From assembly GCA_012031335.1 (NCBI GenBank), contig JAAUTT010000308.1, positions 1 to 6,029 of the forward strand: a stretch of 6,029 bases of DNA, read 5' to 3'. The notes beneath the pieces are model-generated. The model was not told the DNA's origin, searched no databases, and saw only the letters and a list, made by a program, of their open reading frames with translations. Every line of letters starts with the position of its first letter. Positions within the stretch are counted from its first letter, which is position 1. This document shows positions 1 through 5,143 of this stretch, piece after piece. This DNA comes from Bacteroidales bacterium (lineage in GTDB: Bacteria; Bacteroidota; Bacteroidia; Bacteroidales; JAAUTT01). A program made the position numbers and the translations under genes.

Positions 1-2
1 AA

Positions 3-170
3 GACCGACACCAGGAAAAATCAACGATCATTGCATCACAGATACCCGTTGGCAAATGGCACGAAATCATTGGGGAAAGTACCATTGCCGATGCCATCCT
101 GGACCGTTTGGTTCATACAGCACATCGAATCGAACTCAATGGAGACTCTTTGCGTAAAAAGAAAAATTAG
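3..170 (+). CDS. istB: IstB, IS21 helper ATPase (C-terminal fragment)
   Basis: Only the last 55 codons are present, in frame from position 3 to TAG at 168-170. The translation begins [20 protein letters not shown] and continues through [20 protein letters not shown] to [12 protein letters not shown]. This matches the C-terminal signature of IstB: the STIITSQ strand (sensor region of the AAA+ fold), the W-H...IG..T.ADAILDR segment, and the closing H.AHRIEL.G.SLRK. IstB is an AAA+ ATPase that assembles on target DNA and stimulates the IstA transposase. The P-loop and Walker B regions would lie upstream of the window. Nothing suggests a frameshift in this part. Family assignment is confident; whether the whole element is intact cannot be seen. 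Confidence 0.9.
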   Translation, partial: DRHQEKSTIIASQIPVGKWHEIIGESTIADAILDRLVHTAHRIELNGDSLRKKKN

Positions 171-227
171 TACTTTTAATTTATTATTAACGTTCATTGC
201 ATTTTGTCTGCCGATTGCCCTTCGGGA

Positions 228-1274
228 TTAATGGCCTTCCAGGAGAGGGGTCAATTTCAGGAATGAGGGGTCAGTTTGTTCGGAATAAACATATTCGGGA
301 GCAAAGTTCACGTTTAGACCATATTTGGTATATAACGATTCAAAAAAACACATTTTTTCCGAGGCGGTAAAACAAAGGTCACGGCATCCGTTAACTGCAA
401 AATTATTGTCGTTCTTCTTTTTGTATATAGATGAAAAATCTTTCACAAATGCAGGATAAACGATGACATTTTCACCTTTCCATTTTTCTGATAATTCAGA
501 GTAAACCTCAATAAATGTTTCAGCATTAGAGTGGTCGAGATTTGCCCTTATTGCAACTCTGGTATCTGGATTAAGTTTGATGAACTCCTCTATGTTTTTT
601 ATAATAACATTATAAGTTGGTTCCTTGTGGGGAGAAAGTGTCCTTCTACTATCGTGAGATTCTTTATTCCCATCAATTGTGATTTGTATACAAGTTAAAG
701 GAAAGTCTTTAAAAAACATCGATTTTTCTTTAGATAACAGGTATCCGTTTGATGTCATTGTATGTTGACCAAGCATCAGGTTGGGGATCTTACTTATATC
801 ACGAATGAGCCTTTTAATAGAATCAAATCCCAGTAAAGGCTCTCCCCCATACCAAGTTAGATTTAAGTGTTTTATACGGTTATGTTCTTTAATAAAGGTT
901 ATTACTTGCTTTTCTATCTCTTCAGTCATGTATAAAGGTTTATGATTACCCTCATAGCAATATGAGCAGGCGAAGTTACAATGTGTGGTAGGAGCGATTG
1001 CAAGCCCCAGGTTTGCTGAGTCAAATGTGTTAAAGTAGAAATTCATTCTTTTATTGTAGAAGAATTGATTATCATCCTCTACAAATACTTTGGCAGCAAT
1101 AAGTTTTTCTTTGGAACGGTCACCAAGTTCATCAAATAAACTCGGATTGTTTTCTATTTGTTTTAGTTTATCAAAAGAGTTTTTGTCTAACTCAATGAAT
1201 GCATTCGACGCTGAATTATATAACAAATAACCGTGTTTTGATTCATAAAGAAAATTATATTTAGAAAATATCAT
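228..1274 (-). CDS. Radical SAM peptide maturase, 3' end lost to an IS21 insertion
   Basis: A 348-residue frame with the radical SAM signature CNFACSYC: C99, C103 and C106 bind the [4Fe-4S] cluster that cleaves S-adenosylmethionine. The WYGGEP motif (141-146) and the QITIDG strand (197-202) complete a recognisable TIM-barrel core. Residues 1-80 before the barrel resemble the N-terminal domain of SPASM-type RiPP maturases, which often binds the leader peptide. Such maturases normally continue for another 80-120 residues with a Cys-rich SPASM domain. Here the frame reaches KYGLNVNFAPEY, where that domain would be about to begin, and then enters IS21 terminal repeats and stops. It follows a small double-glycine peptide gene and is presumably co-transcribed with it; the inferred job is modifying that peptide. 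Loss of the auxiliary-cluster domain probably makes it inactive. Family call is strong, exact subfamily is not. Confidence 0.85.
   Translation of the reverse strand: MIFSKYNFLYESKHGYLLYNSASNAFIELDKNSFDKLKQIENNPSLFDELGDRSKEKLIAAKVFVEDDNQFFYNKRMNFYFNTFDSANLGLAIAPTTHCNFACSYCYEGNHKPLYMTEEIEKQVITFIKEHNRIKHLNLTWYGGEPLLGFDSIKRLIRDISKIPNLMLGQHTMTSNGYLLSKEKSMFFKDFPLTCIQITIDGNKESHDSRRTLSPHKEPTYNVIIKNIEEFIKLNPDTRVAIRANLDHSNAETFIEVYSELSEKWKGENVIVYPAFVKDFSSIYKKKNDNNFAVNGCRDLCFTASEKMCFFESLYTKYGLNVNFAPEYVYSEQTDPSFLKLTPLLEGH
245..286 (+). repeat. Tandem terminal repeats of the IS21 element
   Basis: Two adjacent copies are visible: GAGGGGTCAATTTCAGGAAT (245-264) and a second copy at 265-286 that shares GAGGGGTCA, TTT and a closing GGAAT. 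A more degenerate third unit may sit just before (about 229-244, TAATGGCCTTCCAGGA). Repeats of this kind at the ends of IS21 elements are the usual transposase binding sites. On the - strand they are read as the last codons of the radical SAM open frame (TDPSFLKLTPLLEGH), which shows that this protein end is not native. Confidence 0.7.
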
Positions 1275-1314
1275 AATATTTAGTTTACAACGTGGTAATT
1301 TATAATTACGAAAG

Positions 1315-1347
1315 GAGGGCGTTAAAGAGAAAACTCCTTAAGCCCTC
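1315..1347 (-). terminator. Hairpin between precursor and maturase genes
   Basis: GAGGGC-G-TTAA (1315-1325) pairs with TTAAGCCCTC (1338-1347), with one bulged G. An inner GAG/CTC pair closes an AAAA loop. It sits about 25 nt after the precursor stop and 41 nt before the maturase start. On the - strand it is followed by CTTTCGT, so there is no real U-tract. On the + strand it is followed by AGTTTTTG. I favour a partial terminator or mRNA-stabilising element that keeps precursor mRNA above maturase mRNA, a common arrangement in RiPP operons. The structure is seen; the role is inferred. Confidence 0.5.
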
Positions 1348-1371
1348 AGTTTTTGACTTAAATATCTCTTA

Positions 1372-1535
1372 TTAAATAAGTGACATAAGTCTGCTTGCGG
1401 GTTCTGTTCCATCATGGTGATCCCCACAGCCCATGTAAGCATCTACAGAGCGGCCACCTTGAAATTCTTCCATACTTAATTCCGAAATTGTTTCAGGAAG
1501 ATTGATGAAATCAAAACTTAATTCATCTTTTTCAT
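1372..1535 (-). CDS. RiPP-like precursor peptide with Gly-Gly leader (start out of frame)
   Basis: The open frame runs from 1545 down to TAA at 1372-1374 and reads ..KDELSFDFINLPETISEL, then SMEEFQGG, then a core RSVDAYMGCGDHHDGTEP followed by ASRLMSLI. An acidic and amphipathic leader with an E-L-S-x-E-E-F-x-G-G end is typical of double-glycine leaders cut by C39 peptidase transporters. In Bacteroidetes such peptides accompany radical SAM maturases, as here. The core has one Cys, two His and three Asp as possible modification or metal sites. The natural ATG (1533-1535) is followed by AAAAAG and reads MKKMN-stop. One more A would give MKKDELSFD.. and a 54-residue peptide. So this is a one-base deletion, a sequencing error, initiation at ATT (1545), or slippage. 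A shorter start at the internal ATG (MEEFQGG..) would lose the leader. No clear Shine-Dalgarno is seen. Confidence 0.6.
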
Positions 1536-1559
1536 GATTAAAAATTTAAAAATAAAACA

Positions 1560-1583
1560 TGAGTAGCTTATGGTGGATACTCA
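1560..1583 (-). terminator. Weak hairpin with T-rich tail after LytTR gene
   Basis: TGAGTA (1560-1565) pairs with TACTCA (1578-1583) around a 12-nt loop. On the - strand it directly follows the LytTR stop codon and is followed by TGTTTTATTTTTAAATTTTT. It looks like a weak intrinsic terminator or attenuator between regulator and precursor peptide. The stem is only 6 bp and AT-rich, so confidence is low. Confidence 0.3.
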
Positions 1584-1874
1584 TCACCTTTTACCTATTA
1601 ATTTAAATAAGTCCCATTTTTTTCTGGAAACCTTAAACCGAACACCGTTTTTTAACAATATGGTTCGTTTGCTTTCAACCAATGACAAATGTTTTGTATT
1701 TATTATGGCATGGTAATTAATCTTTTCAAAATACGATTGGCATAGCTGTTCTTCAACAACCTTTAATGATATAGCAAGTGTTTTGATAGATAAATCTTTA
1801 TAGATAATGGTTATAGCCTTATTCCCTCCAACGATACAACTTATTTCTTCAATATCTTTAATTATCTTTTGCAT
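1584..1874 (-). CDS. Stand-alone LytTR DNA-binding regulator
   Basis: A 96-residue protein that is almost entirely one LytTR domain. The order is right: an opening strand DIEEISCIVGGNKAITIIYK (7-26), the L-K-x-x-E-E-Q-L helix (37-44), then YFEKINYHAIINTKHL (48-63), matching the F.ri.rs.ivN...I core, and ILLKNGVRFKVSRKKWDLFK (72-91), matching the closing NG..i.vSR motif. There is no receiver domain, so it is not a classical two-component regulator. LytTR domains bind pairs of short direct repeats about two helical turns apart. A repeat array with that spacing lies about 105-230 bp upstream of this gene. It precedes the precursor peptide by 48 nt and probably belongs to the same operon, making it the likely local regulator. 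Divergence from the other LytTR protein in the window is clear. Confidence 0.8.
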   Translation of the reverse strand: MQKIIKDIEEISCIVGGNKAITIIYKDLSIKTLAISLKVVEEQLCQSYFEKINYHAIINTKHLSLVESKRTILLKNGVRFKVSRKKWDLFKLIGKR

Positions 1875-1877
1875 AAA

Positions 1878-1895
1878 AAAACTTCATTAAGTTTT
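1878..1895 (-). promoter_or_regulatory. Small hairpin abutting the LytTR start codon
   Basis: AAAACTT (1878-1884) pairs with AAGTTTT (1889-1895) around a 4-nt loop. On the - strand it is followed by three more T residues and then the ATG at 1874. It would leave the start codon immediately after a stem and a T7 run, which could dampen translation or act as a weak attenuator. A-T rich, so possibly chance. Confidence 0.25.
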
Positions 1896-1979
1896 AATTT
1901 GAAGGAGGTTTTCTGATAAGTAAAATATTATGAATTCTAAGCGCAATCGTCTCTTTCTTAATTAAAATTTACTACTTCA

Positions 1980-2103
1980 AACTCGTGAGCAACACTTTTA
2001 AAACGATGCTCATCATTTGCTCAAACGATGCTCACGACTTCCACAACTCTTGCTCACGAGTTCCTCATACTATGCTCATCATTCTTAAATTGATGAGCAT
2101 AGT
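1980..2103. repeat. Phased TGCTCA repeat array, candidate regulatory operator
   Basis: Four imperfect 22-bp units begin at 2004, 2026, 2048 and 2070, with core (A/T)TGCTCA(C/T)(G/C)A. Forward TGCTCA hexamers start at 2007, 2018, 2029, 2051 and 2073, so the steps are 11, 11, 22 and 22 bp. Inverted copies (TGAGCA) start at 1986 and 2094, each 21 bp outside the outermost forward copies. The left inverted copy AACTCGTGAGCAA (1980-1992) is an exact reverse complement of 2050-2062. The right one (2091-2103) is an exact reverse complement of 2069-2081. The array fills the gap between the HU and LytTR genes. Helical phasing at two-turn steps matches how LytTR proteins contact DNA, so an operator is my preferred reading. 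A structured RNA or processing site for the HU transcript is possible. Confidence 0.6.
2069..2103. terminator. 13-bp perfect stem-loop after the HU gene
   Basis: ACTATGCTCATCA (2069-2081) pairs perfectly with TGATGAGCATAGT (2091-2103) around the loop TTCTTAAAT. It starts 6 bp beyond the HU stop codon, where a terminator for HU would sit, but on the - strand no T-run follows. On the + strand only TTTT follows. It could protect the HU mRNA 3' end. It is also the last unit of the repeat array, so the two roles cannot be separated by eye. Confidence 0.4.
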
Positions 2104-2109
2104 TTTGGG

Positions 2110-2496
2110 TTATTCCGATATCCTCTTATAATCGGCAGTCGAAAGTACTTTTTCAACTATTTTACCCGGACGGAAGTTAAGGTTGTTGCCTTTGATCATA
2201 GTTGGAGTAAAGTCTTCAGCTTTATCTGCGCCATCGCTACTGAGTGTGATGTTGAAACTGCCAAAATCGCCTAGTCGTACAATACTGCCATCAATTAACC
2301 GCTCTGGTATTAGGTCGATAAAGCCTTCCAATACAGCAATTACATCGGAAACACTTAAGCCGGTACGTTTGCTTATTTCAGTAGCGAGCTTGCGGGTGGT
2401 TTCTTCGGAAGTACTTTTTGCCATTGCATAAAATTTGCGGGGACCCTGAGGATCGCGTGGGTTAACGCGTTGGTTAACTACATAACTTATTGCCAT
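2110..2496 (-). CDS. HU-family DNA-binding protein (long Bacteroidetes type)
   Basis: A 128-residue nucleoid-type protein. It starts MAISYVVNQRVNPRDPQGPR and continues KFYAMAKS, the N-terminal strand region characteristic of the long HU-related family in Bacteroidetes (about 120-150 residues, against 90 for classical HU). The HU helices follow (TTRKLATEISKRTGLSVSDV, 33-52, then LEGFIDLIPERL), then the strand motif IVRLGDFGSFNITL (72-85) and the NFRPGK motif (107-112) at the base of the DNA-binding arms. I chose the ATG at 2494-2496 because this family begins at this point. An in-frame ATG 13 codons upstream adds a stretch with no family resemblance. No strong Shine-Dalgarno is visible, as usual in this phylum. 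These proteins bend or coat DNA. It stands between two LytTR genes and next to the repeat array, which may be coincidental. Confidence 0.88.
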   Translation of the reverse strand: MAISYVVNQRVNPRDPQGPRKFYAMAKSTSEETTRKLATEISKRTGLSVSDVIAVLEGFIDLIPERLIDGSIVRLGDFGSFNITLSSDGADKAEDFTPTMIKGNNLNFRPGKIVEKVLSTADYKRISE

Positions 2497-2658
2497 AAAT
2501 AAAAGTTTCTGTGTTTGTTTTTCAAAATAAAGCAATGGTTTTTAAGAAAACAATATGTAATGAGGCGTGATTCACAAAACAGATAATGGTTTTCATGAAT
2601 TGCCTGCTTTTTTGCACGAATTGATGAATTTATCTGTAGCTATTTGTTTTTTTTAACA

Positions 2659-2666
2659 CAAAGATA
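2659..2666 (-). promoter_or_regulatory. Possible -7 element for the HU gene
   Basis: The - strand reads TATCTTTG here, a perfect match to the Bacteroidetes -7 consensus TAnnTTTG, about 160 bp upstream of the HU start. I could not find a matching -33 TTG at the expected distance, so this is weak. The rest of 2497-2735 shows only T-rich tracts and no gene. Confidence 0.25.
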
Positions 2667-2735
2667 ATAACGTTATATCGTATACTGATAGAAATATAGG
2701 TTACTTGGCTAACGTATGAACTGGATGTTTAGACT

Positions 2736-3071
2736 TTAACCGAAAAGTTCCATAAAATCATTCTCGTGACTGGAAGATAGTGGGATATCATTTTCCGCCA
2801 CAGTCAGCAAAGAGGTCTTGCCATTGTAATTTGTTATGTACGAGAGATTGACGATGTGAGAACGATGGCAACGGAAATAAATGTTTTTGGGGAGTATTGC
2901 ATTCAGGTCCTTTATACTTAAAATACATCGAACTTGTTTGCCTTCGGAGAGAAAAACATTAGTATAATGTCCGTCGGCCTCGAAGCGTATTATGTCCTGA
3001 TAATCAAAAAAGGAATTTCCCTGGTTAGTTTTTATCATTAGAGGTTTAAGGTTGGTCTTAATTGGTTTCAT
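2736..3071 (-). CDS. Stand-alone LytTR DNA-binding regulator
   Basis: A 111-residue protein with a textbook LytTR domain from about residue 13 onward: YQDIIRFEADGHYTNVFLSE (24-43), LSIKDLNAILP (51-61), then YFRCHRSHIVNLSYI (65-79), the conserved F.R.HRS.IVNL..I core, and ENDIPLSSSH (93-102) in place of the usual NG..i.vSR. It has no receiver or membrane part, so the input signal is not encoded here. The ATG at 3069-3071 gives an 11-residue basic extension; a second in-frame ATG (MIKTNQG) at residue 12 is also possible. The gene lies about 240 bp upstream of HU on the same strand, probably its own transcription unit. It is much closer to the family consensus than the LytTR protein at 1584-1874, so the two are not a recent duplication. 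A role in controlling the peptide locus is inference from position. Confidence 0.85.
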   Translation of the reverse strand: MKPIKTNLKPLMIKTNQGNSFFDYQDIIRFEADGHYTNVFLSEGKQVRCILSIKDLNAILPKNIYFRCHRSHIVNLSYITNYNGKTSLLTVAENDIPLSSSHENDFMELFG

Positions 3072-3377
3072 AAGGTATTTTGTATTGAAAAATTACTAAT
3101 GAAAATGCTGTCATCAATTTATTTGTTAGTTCTGCTTTTCCAAAATAAAACATTCGTAAATAAAAAACAAATTTAAAAACGAAAATTTATATCCAATTTC
3201 TGAACTATAAGCAATAACCGACTATTCTTTATCTTTACTTTAATGTTTTTATTCAGAGGGGTATTATTTATCCGGGGAGAGGATAAGAGAAATCAATGGC
3301 CTGGGAAAATTGATATTTTGGAATAATACTATTAAGGAAATTTATGCTTAGTTTTTAAAACATAAATCACGAAACTT
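3072..3377. other. Gene-free AT-rich region between divergent units
   Basis: About 300 bp separate the LytTR gene (- strand) from the membrane protein gene (+ strand). I find no coding frame with recognisable content, no tRNA and no repeat. It should hold the divergent promoters. One plausible promoter for the LytTR gene is listed separately. For the + strand, TATCTTTA near 3227-3234 is only a near match to TAnnTTTG. Confidence 0.5.
3168..3196 (-). promoter_or_regulatory. Candidate Bacteroidetes-type promoter for LytTR gene
   Basis: On the - strand TTG (3194-3196) is followed after 18 bp by TAAATTTG (3168-3175), matching the -33 TTG / -7 TAnnTTTG pattern of the primary sigma factor of this phylum. 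Transcription would start near 3160, giving a leader of about 90 nt before the LytTR ATG. AT-rich surroundings make chance matches likely. Confidence 0.35.
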
Positions 3378-4207
3378 ATTTTAAAAATATATAATCACAT
3401 TCACCGTCTCAGTCTCGACATTGTTGCCGGGGCTATTGGCGGGTATGCCTTTGCCTGCAGTGTTTTGAATCAGGACTTTTACCTTCCATATATTGTAATC
3501 CTTGGCTCCGGGGTGTGGGTTATTTATCTTGCCGATCATTTGTTGGACACCTATCGCCTTGATACATCCGATAATTTCAAGTATGCTTTTTTTAATAAAC
3601 ATAGGATCCAATCGGTTATTCTACTGATAGTTCTGGGTGTAATTTTTCCTTTTTCATATTTACTTACCTGCCCCGCGAACTAATCTTTAAAGGGTTAATT
3701 CCTGGAACGTTCCTTTTGTGCTATTTGATTTTACAGCACTATAGTTCCGTAAAGTTTCGCAGATTTTTCCCAAAAGAACTTATTATTTCGTTTGTATATA
3801 TTTCGGCGGTTTGGTTCTTTCCTTTCCTGGATTCGCAGGGGATTGAAACATCACAATTTGCCATGCTTCTTTTACATTTTTTTTTAGTTCTCATTAATGT
3901 ATTGCTGTTTTCTTATTTCGAAAGAGAAGAAGATGCTGTAAATGAACGAACTTCTTTATTTACTGCCTGGGTTCTGCCTCACTTTAATATCATTATTAAA
4001 TCTTTGGTCTTGATGGCGTTTTTCTTATGCATTATCTGCTTTTTTATTTATTCTCCGGGTTTACTCCTTATTGTTCCTTTGAGTATTACATTCATTTATC
4101 TTATCATTTCTTATTTCGGCCTAAACAGAACATGGGGAATCCAAAATGCTGTTTTAACCGATGGCGCTTTTGTGCTTTTTTTACTCTGCTTTTTGTTCCC
4201 CAAATAA
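3378..4207 (+). pseudogene. UbiA-like multi-pass membrane protein, split by a frameshift
   Basis: Two frames join into one protein of about 275 residues. The first (open from 3366, ending TAA at 3681-3683) reads ..HIHRLSLDIVAGAIGGYAF and then VWVIYLADHLLDTYRL. The second is open before 3665 and reads YLPRELIFKGLIPGT and so on to TAA at 4205-4207. The switch lies at about 3645-3666, next to T-runs, and equals one missing base. The joined protein is very hydrophobic with about eight membrane segments. Two acidic motifs sit where UbiA prenyltransferases carry their Asp motifs: DHLLD after segment 2 and FSYFEREEDAVNERTS in the middle. UbiA enzymes transfer prenyl groups in the membrane, but I cannot name a substrate and the motifs are not canonical, so a non-enzymatic relative is possible. 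No ATG fits the start: ATT (3378) or ATA (3387) precede the conserved part, while TTG (3465) would delete the first segment. It lies 87 bp before the lipoprotein gene and may share its transcript. Confidence 0.55.
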
Positions 4208-4294
4208 ATGGTTTGAAGGGTTAGATAACAAGTAAAATGACGTTTCTGAAACATTTGGGATTGAAAAAAGTATAAAGTTTTAAAATGTTCCAGG

Positions 4295-5128
4295 ATGAGA
4301 AATGTTATTTATCTTCTTTTTTTCATTGTCATAAATGTCTCTTGCGGTAAGGATGAACCTCCTGATGTATTTGATTTTGATATATCGGATGTGCCGCAAA
4401 TCGATGCCAGGATTGAAGAAACCCGGACTATTCAGCTTCTTGTAACCTGCAATAAAATATCTCCCGAAAATGTATATCTAACGATCGAAGATATACCAGC
4501 TGGTATTACCTGCTCTTTTGACAAAACCGAAGGCGTACCGGAATATGCTGCAAACCTGGAGATAAAAATTGCCAGAAGTGTTGCCGGAGGGGTGCATAAA
4601 CTCAGGCTCATTGGAAGTTCCAGATCAATTATTAAGGAGGTTCCTATAGAAATTACCATTGATAAATCTCTTTCGGCAGTTTTTACTGTTTATAATGCCA
4701 CTACATACAATCCTGAAAATGTAAGCAGTAATTTGCTCGACAGCGCTCTGGTAAAGTTGTACAGAAGTGTGGCAGCTTTTGATTCGGCTGTTCCCTCTTA
4801 CAAAGAATACACCAAGGAGGATGGAAAGGCTTATTTCTATAAATTGCCGGCAGCTACTTATTTATTTACGGTTGAAAAAGGCGATTTGTCCAATGTTATC
4901 CAGAAACAGAATGTTGATGGTGTTATAAAAGGATATATTGTTGCGGGTATGTTCCGCACGCAGCAGGAAATCATCAACAGTGCCCAGTCTTCGGCCAAAA
5001 TAGGTGATTTGAAATTTAGGGATATCAATGCTGATAATAAAATTAACAGCCTGGATCTTGGCAGGTACGATAACCTGAGTATTTACGAAGGTGAACTTAA
5101 CGAAAAGGTAATATGGATAGGGAAGTAA
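4295..5128 (+). CDS. Probable surface lipoprotein with an EF-hand-like C-terminus
   Basis: A 277-residue protein starting MRNVIYLLFFIVINVSCGKD: a short signal peptide with Cys17 as the likely lipidation site. The lipobox is loose (N-V-S-C). The following GKDEPPD is like the charged signals that send Bacteroidetes lipoproteins to the cell surface. Residues about 45-123 look like a beta-sandwich (alternating strands, P-x-N-V-x-L-x-I, G-G-x-H-x-L). Residues about 126-200 resemble a carboxypeptidase-regulatory or SpaA-type fold (SALVKLYRS.., EDGKAYFYKLPAATYLF). Residues 243-254, DINADNKINSLD, form a complete 12-residue EF-hand loop (D, N, D at 1, 3, 5; I at 8; D at 12), as in dockerin-like calcium sites. 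I do not recognise a named family. It is 87 bp downstream of the UbiA-like gene and converges on the M48 protease gene; no functional link is evident. Confidence 0.75.
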   Translation: MRNVIYLLFFIVINVSCGKDEPPDVFDFDISDVPQIDARIEETRTIQLLVTCNKISPENVYLTIEDIPAGITCSFDKTEGVPEYAANLEIKIARSVAGGVHKLRLIGSSRSIIKEVPIEITIDKSLSAVFTVYNATTYNPENVSSNLLDSALVKLYRSVAAFDSAVPSYKEYTKEDGKAYFYKLPAATYLFTVEKGDLSNVIQKQNVDGVIKGYIVAGMFRTQQEIINSAQSSAKIGDLKFRDINADNKINSLDLGRYDNLSIYEGELNEKVIWIGK

Positions 5129-5143
5129 TGTAATTTACTTCCC
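5120..5143. terminator. Hairpin shared by two converging genes
   Basis: GGGAAGTAA (5120-5128) pairs perfectly with TTACTTCCC (5135-5143) around TGTAAT. It contains the TAA of the lipoprotein gene (5126-5128) and the TAA of the protease gene (5135-5137 on the - strand). The stop codons are only 6 bp apart. Neither side has a strong T-run (CCCTTTATAATATTT on the + strand), so termination is probably modest in each direction. Confidence 0.5.

Larger units (their letters stand above)
1..291 (+). mobile_element. IS21-family insertion sequence, 3' end only
   Basis: This is the distal end of an IS21-family element, cut off by the left window edge. What is seen: the C-terminal codons of istB (3-170), a short AT-rich non-coding stretch, then tandem GGGGTCA-type repeats that finish at about 286-291. 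IS21 elements encode IstA (transposase) and IstB (helper ATPase) in that order and end in multiple terminal repeats, so the order and orientation fit. The boundary near 291 (ending AAACA, so the reverse complement begins TGTTT) is my inference; IS21 ends commonly start with TG. The element stops inside the radical SAM gene on the other strand. The left end and any target duplication lie outside the window. Confidence 0.8.

Noticed and set aside
31..231. 66-residue + strand frame
   Set aside because: It overlaps the istB C-terminus in another phase; the istB frame (3-170) carries clear family motifs and this one carries none.
228..1274. A naturally short, SPASM-less radical SAM enzyme
   Set aside because: The C-terminal codons coincide with IS21 terminal repeats, so the short length is better explained by disruption.
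1887..1964. Tiny + strand peptide after a GAAGGAGG sequence (ATG at 1931-1933)
   Set aside because: The Shine-Dalgarno-like match is over 30 bp from the ATG and the frame has only 11 codons; this phylum makes little use of such sites.
1980..2103. CRISPR array
   Set aside because: Units are 22 bp with no separate spacers, differ between copies, and include inverted copies; no cas genes are present.
2183..2431. 82-residue + strand frame antisense to HU
   Set aside because: A shadow of the HU gene with low-complexity Ser/Leu composition.
3381..3611. 76-residue - strand frame
   Set aside because: Antisense to the first half of the membrane protein, whose + strand translation is clearly protein-like.
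3465..3683. Independent 72-residue membrane protein starting at TTG
   Set aside because: The frame continues upstream with matching membrane-protein sequence and downstream in another phase, so it is a piece of one longer gene.
4432..4659. 75-residue - strand frame in the lipoprotein gene
   Set aside because: Antisense shadow with no recognisable feature.
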